Below, in pieces: positions 19,258 through 27,677 of a DNA stretch of 64,000 nucleotides. The position numbers were made by a program, and so were the translations under genes. How positions within the stretch are numbered: the first letter of the stretch is position 1; the number at the start of each line of letters is the position of its first letter. Below the pieces are notes generated by a model. That model did not search any database and was not told the origin of the DNA. It worked only from the letters and a program-made list of their open reading frames with translations. This stretch comes from Halorarum salinum (GTDB lineage: Archaea > Halobacteriota > Halobacteria > Halobacteriales > Haloferacaceae). The stretch covers positions 124,001 through 188,000 of the forward strand of contig NZ_CP058580.1 in assembly GCF_013402875.1 (NCBI RefSeq), read 5' to 3'.

Positions 19258-19596
19258 GTGATCAGCCGACTCGTCCACGGCATTCCGGTCCACGGGGTCG
19301 AGATCGACCCCGAGACGCGGTGTGCCCACTACGACACGGGGCGGGACGTGATCGCGCTCCGGTTCGGCTGCTGCGGCGAGTTCTACGCCTGTTTCCGGTG
19401 CCACGACGCCGTCGCTGGCCACGACTCGGAGCCGTGGCCGCGCGACCGGTTCGACGAGCCGGCGGTGCTGTGCGGGGCCTGCGGCGCGGCACTCGCGGTC
19501 GGCGGGTACCGCCAATGCGAGTACTCGTGTCCCCGGTGCGACGCCGCGTTCAACCCCGGCTGTGCCGACCACGAAGACCTGTACTTCGAGGGGTGA
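19258..19596 (+). CDS. CHY zinc-finger protein
   Basis: 112 residues from a GTG start. It has the CHY-finger pattern: VHGVEIDPETRCAHY with the Cys-His-Tyr trio, then FGCCGEFYACFRCH, LCGACG, YSCPRCDAAFNPGC and a final His. Eleven Cys residues and several His would bind about three zinc ions. In eukaryotes the CHY domain occurs in ubiquitin ligases; short archaeal and bacterial versions stand alone and have no established role. It lies 81 bp after the ATPase gene on the same strand. Confidence 0.88.
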   Translation: MISRLVHGIPVHGVEIDPETRCAHYDTGRDVIALRFGCCGEFYACFRCHDAVAGHDSEPWPRDRFDEPAVLCGACGAALAVGGYRQCEYSCPRCDAAFNPGCADHEDLYFEG

Positions 19597-19629
19597 TTTC
19601 GCGCGGCGGACCGGGCGGGTCGCGTCGAC

Positions 19630-20013
19630 TCATCCGAGGTAGTCGGTCAATGCCCTGATGGCCTCGTCGACGAGTCGCTGATCGAGCCGTCCCTGCCAGT
19701 GTTCGACGTCGTCGCGGTCGAGCGACTGGACGCCCCACGGGACGACGTAACTCCGGGGCGGCACGCCGCCCCGGATCCAGTCCGCCTCGGGAATCGACGA
19801 CAACCCGCCCGGCCACGTTCGCGTCGTCAGCGTCAGGGTGATGTACTGGTCTCCGTGGAACGGACGACCTTCGTGGTTCGAAATCACGAGCCGGGGCCGC
19901 GCGGCGCCGGCCCCCTTGAACGCGCGGTCTCGGTTCGCGACGAGGTAGCCGAGGACCCGCTCGGGGACGGAAGCATCGGAGAGTTCATCCTCGCTCGCGC
20001 GGTCGATCGACAT
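19630..20013 (-). CDS. PemK/MazF-like toxin-family protein without a visible antitoxin
   Basis: 127 residues. The central [19 protein letters not shown] stretch, followed by ITLTLTT and [12 protein letters not shown], matches the PemK/MazF fold of haloarchaeal proteins (RNA-cleaving toxins in bacteria). A 35-residue N-terminal extension ([12 protein letters not shown]) precedes the fold. Normally an antitoxin gene overlaps or sits just upstream, but the upstream neighbour is the divergent nikR gene 108 bp away and downstream is the convergent CHY gene. It is thus an orphan here. The toxic activity is unproven. Confidence 0.65.
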   Translation of the reverse strand: MSIDRASEDELSDASVPERVLGYLVANRDRAFKGAGAARPRLVISNHEGRPFHGDQYITLTLTTRTWPGGLSSIPEADWIRGGVPPRSYVVPWGVQSLDRDDVEHWQGRLDQRLVDEAIRALTDYLG

Positions 20014-20087
20014 CGTGGGGCCACGAGGAGTGCTCGTTCGAGCGCTGACGATGCTAACTCCGCCCCCGAATCGGGCGCGTGTTCACT

Positions 20088-20100
20088 ACGCTTTAATAAT
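20088..20100 (+). promoter_or_regulatory. TATA-like box of nikR
   Basis: GCTTTAATAAT lies about 27 bp before the nikR ATG at 20122, giving the spacing of a leaderless haloarchaeal transcript. The region between this gene and the divergent PemK-like gene is only 108 bp. Confidence 0.5.
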
Positions 20101-20121
20101 CCGAGTCCGTTCAGTTCATAC

Positions 20122-20541
20122 ATGACGGTCGTCAGCGTCTCGATGCCGGACGACCTCGTCGACCGCATCGACGAGTTCACCGAGGAGCACGGCTACACCG
20201 GCCGAAGCGAGCTACTCCGGGAGGCGTCCCGGAACCTGCTCGGCGAGTTCGAGGACAAGCGCCTGGAGGGCCGCGAGCTGATGGGCATCGTCACGGTCGT
20301 CTTCGACTACGAGGGGACGGCCGTCGAGGAGCGCATGATGCAACTGCGTCACGAACACGAGGACATCGTCGCGTCGAACTTCCACAGCCACGTCGGCGAC
20401 CACAACTGCATGGAGCTGTTCATCCTCGAGGGCTCCCTGGAGGAGATCTCCACGTTCGTCGGGAGGATCCGCGCGACGCAGGACACGACGACGGTGGACT
20501 ACTCGGTGACGCCGATCGACAGCGGCGACCTGCTGGAGTAG
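20122..20541 (+). CDS. nikR: Nickel-responsive regulator NikR
   Basis: 139 residues, the usual NikR length. An N-terminal ribbon-helix-helix domain ([16 protein letters not shown], then [14 protein letters not shown]) is followed by an ACT-like metal-binding domain. By alignment to E. coli NikR the four nickel ligands are all present: a His in LRHEHED, the two His of FHSHV, and the Cys of HNCME. It should be a tetrameric repressor that binds DNA when loaded with Ni2+. No nickel importer is adjacent; the nearest metal importer is the ZnuABC-type set about 0.5-3.5 kb away on the other strand. Confidence 0.92.
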   Translation: MTVVSVSMPDDLVDRIDEFTEEHGYTGRSELLREASRNLLGEFEDKRLEGRELMGIVTVVFDYEGTAVEERMMQLRHEHEDIVASNFHSHVGDHNCMELFILEGSLEEISTFVGRIRATQDTTTVDYSVTPIDSGDLLE

Positions 20542-20651
20542 TCACGGGAGCCGCCGGGCCCCCGCGAACCTGAGGAGGGACGCGGGACACGTCGGGAAAG
20601 CACTCGAAAACTGGGGTGGGGATTTTTCGGGAACGGCCGCGTCGAGGCCGC

Positions 20652-21050
20652 ATGGACCCACACGTCACCCTGGTCACGCTGGGCGTCGAGGACCTCGACC
20701 GCGCCATCGAGTTCTACCGCGACGGCCTCGGCCTGCCGATGCGGGACCGCGACGGCGAGGAGATCGCCTTCTTCGACCTCGAGGGCGCGATGCTCGCGCT
20801 CTACCCCCGCGACCTGCTCGCGGAGGACGCCGGCGTCCCCGCGGAGGGGTCGGGGTTCGGGGGCGTCACGATCGCCCACAACGTGGACGACCGCGACTCG
20901 GTCGACGCGGTGCTGTCGGAGGCCGAGGCCGCCGGCGGCGACCTCGTGAAGCCGGGCGAGGACGCCGACTGGGGCGGCTACTCCGGCTACTTCGCCGATC
21001 CCGACGGTCACCTGTGGGAGGTCGCCTGGAACCCGTACCTCGACGACTGA
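20652..21050 (+). CDS. VOC (glyoxalase/bleomycin-resistance fold) protein
   Basis: 132 residues. It opens with VTLVTLGVEDLDRAIEFYRD and ends with YFADPDGHLWEVAWNP, the two half-motifs of the vicinal-oxygen-chelate fold, with likely metal ligands His5 and the Glu of WEV. Such proteins may be lyases, dioxygenases or resistance proteins, and the reaction here cannot be told. The ATG at 20652 places the fold at the very N-terminus; an upstream ATG-like codon at 20616 would add basic residues. It is convergent with the metal permease gene, 6 bp away. Confidence 0.8.
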   Translation: MDPHVTLVTLGVEDLDRAIEFYRDGLGLPMRDRDGEEIAFFDLEGAMLALYPRDLLAEDAGVPAEGSGFGGVTIAHNVDDRDSVDAVLSEAEAAGGDLVKPGEDADWGGYSGYFADPDGHLWEVAWNPYLDD

Positions 21051-21056
21051 CCGAGG

Positions 21057-22142
21057 TCAGTCGTCGCGGTCGATGCCCTCCGCGTCCGCCGCGACGCGGT
21101 CCTCGCCGGCCCCGACCGCGTCCCCGGCTCCCCGGCGGCGAGCACGACCCAGCCACGTCGCGCGAACGCGGCCCGCGGCGAGGACCGCGACGAAGACGGC
21201 GATGGCGACGAGGACGATCGACCCGCCGGCCGCGGTGCCGAAGCGGTAGGCCGCGAACACGCCCAGCAGCGCCGCCACCTCCGCGAACGCGACGCCCGCG
21301 AACAGCGACCCGCGGGAGGTTCGCGCGGCGTGGGACGCGGTCGCCACCGGGACGACGAGCAGCGCGGCGACGAGGATGACGCCCATCACCCGCATCGCGC
21401 CGACGACGACGACGGCCGTCAGCACGGTGAGGAGCCGTTCGTAGCGGGCGACCGGGACGCGCGCCGCGCGAGCGCCGACCGGGTCGAAGGCGACGTACGT
21501 CAGCGGACGGTACGCCGCGGCGACGGCGCCGCCGACGAGCACGCACATCCCGGCCAGCAGCAGCACGTCGTCGGTCGAGACCGTCGCGAGGCTGCCGAAC
21601 AGGTGGGCGTCGATGCCGACCGAGATGCCGCCGTCGGTGAGGGTGACGAGGACGCTCCCGAGCGCGAAGCCCCCCGTGAGAAGCAGCGCGAGCGCGACGT
21701 CGGCGTTCACGTCCGCCCGGTCGAGCAGCGTCTCGAGGACGAGCGCGGTGACACAGGCGACGACGAGCGCCGTCGCGGTCGGCGAGACCGTCACCGGGAG
21801 CGTCGCGTTGACGAACAGCCCCGCGGCGACGCCCGCGAACGCCGTGTGCGCGAGCGTGTCGCCGACCATCGCGAGTTCGCGGTTCACGAGGAACGTCCCG
21901 ACCAGCGGGCCGAGCACCGCCGCGAACGCCGCCGCGAGAACCGAGCGCTGGAAGAACTCGAACCGGAGCGGCGCGAGCCCGAGCCATCGGTAGCCGACCT
22001 CGTGGAGGACGCCGCCGAACGCCTCGTCGACCAGCCAGACGGCCCAGTCGGCGACCGCGGCGAGGGGGTCGAGTGCCAGAAGGACGGCCAGCGCCGACGC
22101 GGCGGCGAACTGCGCCGAGAACTGGCCGAGCGTGACTAACAT
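21057..22142 (-). CDS. znuB: Zinc/manganese-type ABC transporter permease
   Basis: 361 residues with about nine hydrophobic segments. Family motifs include RELAMVGDTLAHTAFAGVA near residue 89-108 and the cytoplasmic-loop motif around GVILVAALLVVPVATA. It matches the ABC-3 (ZnuB/MntB) permease family that imports Zn2+ or Mn2+. An unusual N-terminal extension of about 60 residues carries extra hydrophobic stretches, and the C-terminal 35 residues are Arg/Asp-rich and probably cytosolic. It is the last gene of a three-gene operon, two bases after the ATPase gene. Confidence 0.88.
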   Translation of the reverse strand: MLVTLGQFSAQFAAASALAVLLALDPLAAVADWAVWLVDEAFGGVLHEVGYRWLGLAPLRFEFFQRSVLAAAFAAVLGPLVGTFLVNRELAMVGDTLAHTAFAGVAAGLFVNATLPVTVSPTATALVVACVTALVLETLLDRADVNADVALALLLTGGFALGSVLVTLTDGGISVGIDAHLFGSLATVSTDDVLLLAGMCVLVGGAVAAAYRPLTYVAFDPVGARAARVPVARYERLLTVLTAVVVVGAMRVMGVILVAALLVVPVATASHAARTSRGSLFAGVAFAEVAALLGVFAAYRFGTAAGGSIVLVAIAVFVAVLAAGRVRATWLGRARRRGAGDAVGAGEDRVAADAEGIDRDD

Positions 22143-22144
22143 CG

Positions 22145-22957
22145 TCAGCGGTCGTGGGTGAGCAGGCGCGTGTCCGACCCGTAGGCCGACACGAGGGCGT
22201 CCCCGTCCAGCAGCGACTCCGGGTCGCCGTGGAAGTGCAGTTCGCGGTTCAGGCAGGCGACCTCGCTCGCGTAGGCGGTGACCAGCCCGACGTCGTGCTC
22301 CACCAGGACGACGGTGAGCCCCTCGGCGGTGAGGTCGGCGAGCAGTTGGTAGAAGCCGTCGCGCGAGTCGGCGTCGACGCCGACGGTCGGCTCGTCGAGC
22401 GCGAGCAGGTCGGCCTCCGCGGCGAGCGCCCGGGCCAGGAACACCCGCTGGCGCTGCCCGCCCGACAGGCGCCCGACGCGACGGTCCGCGAGGTCGGTCA
22501 CCCCGGTTCGGTCGAGCGTGTCGGCGACGGCCGTCCGGTCGGCGTCCCGGAACCGGCCGAACGGTCGGTGCGGATACCGGCCCATCCGGACGACCTCACG
22601 GACCGTCATCGGCGTCCCCTCCGCCACGGCGGTCGCGTCCTGGGCGACGTAGGCGAGCCGTTCGCCGTCCGCGAACCCGTGGGCCGGCTCGCCGAACAGG
22701 CGAACCGTCCCGGCGTCGGGGCGGCGCAGGCCGAGCAGGAGTTCGACCAGCGTGCTCTTCCCGGAGCCGTTCGGGCCCACCAGCCCGAGGAACGTCCCCG
22801 CGTCGAGCGACAGCGACACGTCCTCCAGGACCGGCCGATCGCCGTAGCCGAACGTCACCGACTCGGCTTCGACGACCGGATCCCCGGCCCGATCGTCCGC
22901 CGGATCCGACCGACCGCCGCCCGGCGAACCCGCCCGACGACCTTCCGCCGAACTCAT
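22145..22957 (-). CDS. znuC: Zinc/manganese-type ABC transporter ATP-binding protein
   Basis: 270 residues. An acidic 27-residue leader is followed by Walker A GPNGSGKST near residue 57, a Q-loop (YVAQDATAV), signature LSGGQRQRVFLARAL near 158, Walker B LLALDEP and the H-loop VLVEHD. It is the energising subunit of the importer with the genes on both sides. The ATG at 22957 overlaps the stop of the binding-protein gene by four bases, which fixes the start. Confidence 0.92.
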   Translation of the reverse strand: MSSAEGRRAGSPGGGRSDPADDRAGDPVVEAESVTFGYGDRPVLEDVSLSLDAGTFLGLVGPNGSGKSTLVELLLGLRRPDAGTVRLFGEPAHGFADGERLAYVAQDATAVAEGTPMTVREVVRMGRYPHRPFGRFRDADRTAVADTLDRTGVTDLADRRVGRLSGGQRQRVFLARALAAEADLLALDEPTVGVDADSRDGFYQLLADLTAEGLTVVLVEHDVGLVTAYASEVACLNRELHFHGDPESLLDGDALVSAYGSDTRLLTHDR

Positions 22958-23991
22958 GCGTCCAGCGCCCGGCGGAGCGTGGGCAGGTTCACCTCCCGCA
23001 TGATCTCGACGTAGCCCCAGCCGTTCGCCTCCCACTCCTCGGTGACGCCCGGGATGGGGGTCAGCGGGAGCACCGACACGTCGGCCTCCGCGGCGAGCTG
23101 GTCGGCGGCGCTCTGGGACCCCAGCGGGTCCGCGAGCACGTACTCGGCGTCGTGTTCCGCGAGGTGCTCGCGCGCACGCTCGACGTCGCGCGAGGTCGGC
23201 TGCTCGTCCGGCGAGAGCCCCGTCAACGCCTCCACCGAGAAGCCGTAGCGGTCGCCGAGGTGGGCGAACGAGTCGTGGCCGGCGACCACGACCGTGTCGC
23301 GGGCCGTGCCCGCGAGCCCCTCCTCGAAGTCGGCGTGGAGGTCGTCGAGGCGCCCCCGGTAGTCGTCCGCGGCGGCGGCGTAGGCGTCCGCGCCGTCCGG
23401 GTCGACCTCCGCGAACGCCGCCTCGACGGTACTCACGGCGGTATTCACGCGGACCGGGTCGAGCCAGAAGTGCGGGTCCGCGTCGCCGGGCCCCTCGCCG
23501 TGGTCGTGGCCGTCCTCCTCGTCGTGGACGAATCCGTCGTGGTGACCGCCGTCCCCGTCGTGGCCCCTCGCTTCGTCGTGTTCCCCCTCGTGGTCCCCCC
23601 CGACGTCGAGGAGGTCCACGTCGCCCCCCGCGGCGACCGCCCGGACGGGCGAGTCGTCCTCGCGGAGGCCGCGGACGACGTCGTCCGCCCACGGTTGGAA
23701 CCCCGCCATCGCGTACACGAACAGGTCCGCTTCGCGGACGCGCTCCTGAATGCGTGGACCGGGCTCCCAGCCGTGGCCGTGCTGCCCGACCGGGACCAGC
23801 GTGTCCGCCGCCGCCCGGTCGCCCGCGACCGCCGTCGTCAGGTCCCCGAGCACGAAGAACGACGCCCCGGCGCTCGTCCTCCCGTCGTCCCCGTCCGCGC
23901 CGATCGCGTCCGTCGGAGTGCCCGCACACCCCGCGGTCAGCCCGAGAACCCCGGCCGTCGTCGCCACCGCGCGGCGTCGAGTACATCGCAT
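22954..23991 (-). CDS. znuA: Metal ABC transporter substrate-binding lipoprotein, ZnuA-like
   Basis: 345 residues. A signal with Arg-rich start (RCTRRRAVATTAG) and lipobox Cys near residue 22 anchors it outside the cell. Metal-ligand His residues of cluster A-I proteins are visible in PVGQHGHGWEP, DPHFWLDP and VVAGHDSFAHL. Between the first two lies a His/Asp/Glu/Gly-rich loop of about 40 residues near positions 130-170, the feature that marks zinc-specific ZnuA proteins. The preferred substrate is therefore likely Zn2+. It is the first gene of the znuA-znuC-znuB operon. Confidence 0.9.
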   Translation of the reverse strand: MRCTRRRAVATTAGVLGLTAGCAGTPTDAIGADGDDGRTSAGASFFVLGDLTTAVAGDRAAADTLVPVGQHGHGWEPGPRIQERVREADLFVYAMAGFQPWADDVVRGLREDDSPVRAVAAGGDVDLLDVGGDHEGEHDEARGHDGDGGHHDGFVHDEEDGHDHGEGPGDADPHFWLDPVRVNTAVSTVEAAFAEVDPDGADAYAAAADDYRGRLDDLHADFEEGLAGTARDTVVVAGHDSFAHLGDRYGFSVEALTGLSPDEQPTSRDVERAREHLAEHDAEYVLADPLGSQSAADQLAAEADVSVLPLTPIPGVTEEWEANGWGYVEIMREVNLPTLRRALDA

Positions 23992-24060
23992 GTTACTAAA
24001 TTATGCCAATGTAATATTAAAGATTGTCTTTTACTTCGGATTGTATAATATTTCGCCGGC
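23992..24060 (-). promoter_or_regulatory. Promoter of the zinc importer operon
   Basis: This AT-rich block follows directly upstream of znuA. On the minus strand TTTAATATT (24013-24021) lies about 26 bp before the ATG, so a leaderless transcript is expected. TTAC at 23993 and GTAA at 24011 form a loose inverted repeat spanning the expected transcript start. A metal-sensing repressor site is plausible but not recognisable by family. Confidence 0.45.
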
Positions 24061-24183
24061 CGGGGCGACCGGACGCTCGTCGGGAAACGCGTCCGCCGCC
24101 GACTTACGTCCTAGAACACTACTGGAGTATTTATTGGAAACTCGTAATATAGTGGGTTGATTTCCGTTCGTTAGGGATATACG
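24061..24183. promoter_or_regulatory. Promoter region of the frameshifted acetyltransferase gene
   Basis: AT-rich patches TATTTATTG near 24128 and GTAATATAG near 24147 precede the ATG at 24184. The second is about 30 bp away, suitable for a leaderless transcript. The region shared with the divergent znuA gene is about 190 bp in all. Confidence 0.35.
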
Positions 24184-24782
24184 ATGAGTGATTCAGAACT
24201 TGAATCGGGTCTTGATTCACGTTCGGTCGGTTTTCCGTCGGGGCGGCCTCCGACCCCCCGCACCGACCGCCCGACGACCTGGACCGTCACGGACGCGCAG
24301 GGCCGAGAGATACGGCTCTCGGCCCTCGACTACGCGTCGGCCGACGACGTACCCGGACTCGTGGAGATGTACGACGGCTTCGACCGGGACGGCCGCGCAC
24401 AGGGGCTCCCCCCGCCGATCGCGACTCCGTCCGCGAGTGGCTGACCGCGCTCGGAGACGGGGTCCACCTCCTCGCCAGCCACGACGGCCGGCCGGTCGGC
24501 CACGCGACCCTCGTCCCGGACGGGGAGGTCGCTCACGAACTCGCCATCTTCGTCGACGGGGCGAACAGACACGCGCGGATCGGAACCCACCTCCTGGACA
24601 CTCTGCTGACCCACGCCGGGAGCGTCGGCGTCGACGCGGTCTGGCTGCTGGTCGAACGACACAACCGGCCGGCCGTCGCGCTCTACGCGAACGCCGGGTT
24701 CGAGACGGCGGACGCGTGGGGCGGCACGATGAGGATGCGGCTGGAACTCGACGGGCCGGACGACCCGCCGACCGGGGACTAG
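24184..24782 (+). pseudogene. GNAT acetyltransferase interrupted by a -1 frameshift
   Basis: The first frame (24184-24444) encodes a leader and the first helices (EIRLSALDYASADDVPGLVE) and stops after 86 codons. A second frame from about 24417 to the TAG at 24780-24782 encodes the rest of a GNAT fold, with DSVREWLTALG, HDGRPVGHATL, ARIGTHLLDTLL and RPAVALYANAGF. The frames meet at a run of six C (24408-24413). Adding one C would give a continuous protein of about 199 residues reading LPPADRD across the join. This is either a true loss-of-function deletion, a slippage site, or a sequencing error in a homopolymer. Confidence 0.75.
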
Positions 24783-24810
24783 GGTCGCGGAACCACCGCG
24801 GGCGTCCCGA

Positions 24811-25584
24811 TCACTCCTCGTCGGTCCCGTCGCCCGCCTCGGCCCCCTCGCTCTCTTCGCTTCCCTCGCTCGCCTCACCCTGTTCGTCCTCCTCGTCGGC
24901 CTCCGTCCCGCCCTCAGACTCCGCCTCCTCCGCGGTCCCTTCGTCTTCGTCGGCCCCCGCCATCCCCTCGGTCGTCTCCGCGACCTCCTCCATCCGCTCG
25001 GCGGTCTCCTCGCCCCGCTCCTCCATCCGGTCGGCGGCCTCCCCGCCGCGTTCCTCGATGCGATCGGCGACCTCCTCGGAGATCGAGTCGACCTTGTAGG
25101 CGGCCTTCCCCGCCCTGCTGGCCGTCCGGTCCGCGATCGCTCTGGTCCGCTCGCTCGCGTCGGTGATGGCGTCCTCGACCCCGCGGGACCCGTACCGCCG
25201 CGCCAGCGCGTAGGCGACCGCGACGATGGCGCCCAGGCGGACCACCATCGAGAGGAGCCGCCGGCCGCCCGAGCGGCCCGTCGACCCCGCCCCCTCCACC
25301 GACTCGCCCGACTCGACGGGCACGGACCGACCGCCCGTCGTCGCCTCCGACCCGTCCGCCGACCCGCTCCGGCCCCTGCGCCGGAGCAGGAATCGGATCG
25401 CGGTGCCGACGGCCGCGAGCAGGAGGACCCGCGACCGCCGGCCGCCGCGGGACGACTCCGATCTCTCCTCCTCCTCCGGCTCCCTGGCCGCCTCCTTCAG
25501 CCCCTCCCTGAGGGCGACGCTCACCGACCGCGCGATGATCTCCTTCCGTTCGGGCGTCAGGACGGTCCCGGCAGTGGATCTCAT
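24811..25584 (-). CDS. Hypothetical membrane protein with acidic coiled-coil tail
   Basis: 257 residues. Two hydrophobic segments lie near residues 52-66 (VLLLAAVGTAIRFLL) and 113-130 (VVRLGAIVAVAYALA). They are followed by a helical region with heptad-like repeats (ADRIEERGGEA, ADRMEERGEET, AERMEEVAETT) and a 60-residue tail made mostly of Glu, Asp, Gly and Ala. It looks like a membrane-anchored protein with a cytosolic or surface coiled coil. No family is recognised. It is convergent with the frameshifted acetyltransferase. Confidence 0.65.
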   Translation of the reverse strand: MRSTAGTVLTPERKEIIARSVSVALREGLKEAAREPEEEERSESSRGGRRSRVLLLAAVGTAIRFLLRRRGRSGSADGSEATTGGRSVPVESGESVEGAGSTGRSGGRRLLSMVVRLGAIVAVAYALARRYGSRGVEDAITDASERTRAIADRTASRAGKAAYKVDSISEEVADRIEERGGEAADRMEERGEETAERMEEVAETTEGMAGADEDEGTAEEAESEGGTEADEEDEQGEASEGSEESEGAEAGDGTDEE

Positions 25585-25828
25585 GTTCGTCGATTTTCAC
25601 CAGCGTCGTCGATAGCCGTTCGGCCTGCACCTACAAGGTCGGGCGGACGGCGTCGGCGCTTCCGCGGGAACGCGGATCCGGGACTCGCGAACGGCCGCCG
25701 GCCGGACCGGCGAACCCCCGCCGGGCTCCGCGGCCGCACGACCGTCGTACCCAGATCCTTCCCAGTTCCCGTGCCGTTACCCTCCCGCCTCCGAGCGACT
25801 ATGTGAATCCGGGCCGACCCTCCACCCG

Positions 25829-26344
25829 GTGAGAGCCGTGCAATTTGATACCACACACGACCTGTTCGTGCACGAACTTCGGGGCGCCCTCCATATGGAA
25901 CGACGACTCGTCGAGGCGCTCGACGAGATGGCCATGAAGGCGACCAACGACCGCATCAGCACCGGCTTCGCCGACCACCGCGACGAGACGAGAGGGCACG
26001 TCGAGCACGTCGAGGAGGCGTTCCGGGCGATGGGGCTCGAACCGGAGGAGCGGGAGTGTGCCGTCGTCGAGGCGCTCGACGAGGAGCGGCGGAAAGTCGA
26101 GGACGCCGTCGGGGACCGCGACCTCCTGAACCAGTTCTACCTCGGCGCGGGGATGAAGGCCGAGCGCGTCGAGATCACGACCTACGAGGGGCTCCTGACG
26201 ATGGCCGACCGGCTCGACCTCGGCGGCGACGTGACCGACCCGCTCCAGCGGAACCTCGACGACGAGGAGACGACGCTGAAGGAGCTGAAGGGGCTGAGCA
26301 AGGCGTCCGACCTCAAGCAGCTCTGGGAGAAGCTCACGCCCTGA
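25829..26344 (+). CDS. DUF892 (YciE/YciF-type) ferritin-like protein
   Basis: 171 residues. The sequence is almost all helical, with HDLFVHELRGALHMERRLVEAL, DHRDETRGHVEHVEEAF and TYEGLLTMADRL. The Glu and His residues are spaced as in the four-helix ferritin-like DUF892 family, which is often stress-induced and may bind a di-iron centre. The GTG at 25829 gives the longest form; a GTG at 25838 (three codons later) is as likely, because family members usually start close to the DLFVHEL motif. Confidence 0.8.
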   Translation: MRAVQFDTTHDLFVHELRGALHMERRLVEALDEMAMKATNDRISTGFADHRDETRGHVEHVEEAFRAMGLEPEERECAVVEALDEERRKVEDAVGDRDLLNQFYLGAGMKAERVEITTYEGLLTMADRLDLGGDVTDPLQRNLDDEETTLKELKGLSKASDLKQLWEKLTP

Positions 26345-26454
26345 ACCGGAGAATCGGGGCCGCGACGGGCGGCTCGCTCCGCGGGAGCGAGTCCCGACCG
26401 ACCGCCGACGGCCGACAGACGGAACTCGCCGGGGCGAGACGGTCCCGGTAAGCG

Positions 26455-26916
26455 ATGAACGGGTCGACGCTCGACGGGCGCGACGCGGCGGCGGTCCGGG
26501 AGCGCGTCCTCGCGTACGTCGCGGACGCGGTCGCCGTGCTCGGCGCCTTCTGGGCTCTCACGGGCCGTCGCTGGCGGTCGGTGCCGCGTCGCGTCGCGGC
26601 GACGCTCGTCGCCGCCGCGACCGTCGCCTTCCCCTACCACGTCCTCCTGGAGGGGGCGTTCGGGCGGACCCCCGGAAAGGCGCTCCTCGGAATCGCCGTC
26701 GTCGGGGAAGACGGAGGCCCGTGCACGTACACCCGCGCCGCCGTCCGAACGGCGCTCCGGTTCGTCGACTGGCTCCCCGCGGCCTACCTCCTCGGCCTGC
26801 TCTCCATCGCGTCGACCGAGCGCAACCGTCGCGTCGGCGACCTGCTCGCCGGGACGGTCGTCGTTCGGACGCGGGATCGACGCGACCGGACGGACGACGA
26901 CCGAACCCGGGGTTAA
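26455..26916 (+). CDS. RDD family membrane protein
   Basis: 153 residues. The RDD pattern is partly kept: VRERVLAYVADAVAVLGAFW in the first helix and GRTPGKALLGIAVVGEDGGPCTYTRAAVRTALRFVDW in separate pieces after the second. The last segment ends in RNRRVGDLLAGTVVV, the typical RDD tail. The leading Arg-Asp pair is replaced by Ala-Asp, as in some members. It has three to four membrane segments. Function is unknown for most RDD proteins; some act in ion transport. Confidence 0.8.
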   Translation: MNGSTLDGRDAAAVRERVLAYVADAVAVLGAFWALTGRRWRSVPRRVAATLVAAATVAFPYHVLLEGAFGRTPGKALLGIAVVGEDGGPCTYTRAAVRTALRFVDWLPAAYLLGLLSIASTERNRRVGDLLAGTVVVRTRDRRDRTDDDRTRG

Positions 26917-26940
26917 GGGGCCGCGGCGCGAACGGCAGGC

Positions 26941-27642
26941 ATGGTCCTCCCCGTCGCGTTCGGGTGGCGGCACCTCCTGTTCGCGAACTGGCCCGTCGAC
27001 GCCGACGCCGTCGACGCCCGCCTTCCCGACGCGTTCCCGGTGGAGACGTACGACGGCGACGCCTGGCTCTCGGTCGTCCCGCTCGTCAACGTCCACGTCC
27101 GGCCGCGGGGGCTCCCGGAGGCGTTCGGGCTCCCGCTCCCGGAGCTGAACCTCCGCACGTACGTCACCCACGGGGGCGAGCCCGGGGTGTACTTCTTCAG
27201 CCTCGACGCGCAGGGCGTCCTGAGCGTCCTCGGCGCGCGCCTCCTCCATCACCTCCCGTACTACTACGCCCGCATCGACTGCCGCGTGGACGGCGGGGAG
27301 GTCCGGTTCCGGAGCCGCCGGCGACACCCCGGCGCGCGGCCGGCCCGCTACGAGGCCGCCTACCGGCCGACCGGCGAGCCCTTCGAGGCCGAACCCGGGT
27401 CGCTCGCCGAGTTCCTGACGGAGCGCCGGCGCCTCTACACCCAGGGCTCGGACGGGTCCGTCCGGCACACCGACGTGGAACACGACCGGTGGACGCTCTA
27501 CCCCGCGACGGCGTCCGTCGGACGGAACAGCCTCTTCGAGGCGAACGGGTTCGACCGTCCCGACTCCGAGCCGACGTGCTACTACAGCCCCGGCGTCGAC
27601 GTGGTCACCGACCGGAGCAGACGCTGGACGCCGGGGCACTGA
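26941..27642 (+). CDS. DUF2071 (YqjF-type) protein
   Basis: 233 residues. The N-terminal WRHLLFANWPVDADAVDARLP stretch, the central LPELNLRTYV with GVYFFSLDA, and the C-terminal block match YqjF/DUF2071 proteins. These have a fold related to acetoacetate decarboxylase but no established enzyme activity. The start is the ATG at 26941, 24 bp after the RDD gene stop on the same strand, so co-transcription is possible. The 3' end is convergent with the halocyanin-like gene. Confidence 0.82.
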   Translation: MVLPVAFGWRHLLFANWPVDADAVDARLPDAFPVETYDGDAWLSVVPLVNVHVRPRGLPEAFGLPLPELNLRTYVTHGGEPGVYFFSLDAQGVLSVLGARLLHHLPYYYARIDCRVDGGEVRFRSRRRHPGARPARYEAAYRPTGEPFEAEPGSLAEFLTERRRLYTQGSDGSVRHTDVEHDRWTLYPATASVGRNSLFEANGFDRPDSEPTCYYSPGVDVVTDRSRRWTPGH

Positions 27643-27677
27643 AGCGCCCGGAGCGAGCTCGGCCCCCGGCCGTCCGC

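Noticed and set aside
24188-25099. Long plus-strand frame through the acetyltransferase gene and beyond
   Set aside because: It is the shifted frame of the gene followed by an antisense reading of the acidic tail of the minus-strand gene; Ser/Arg-rich and not protein-like.
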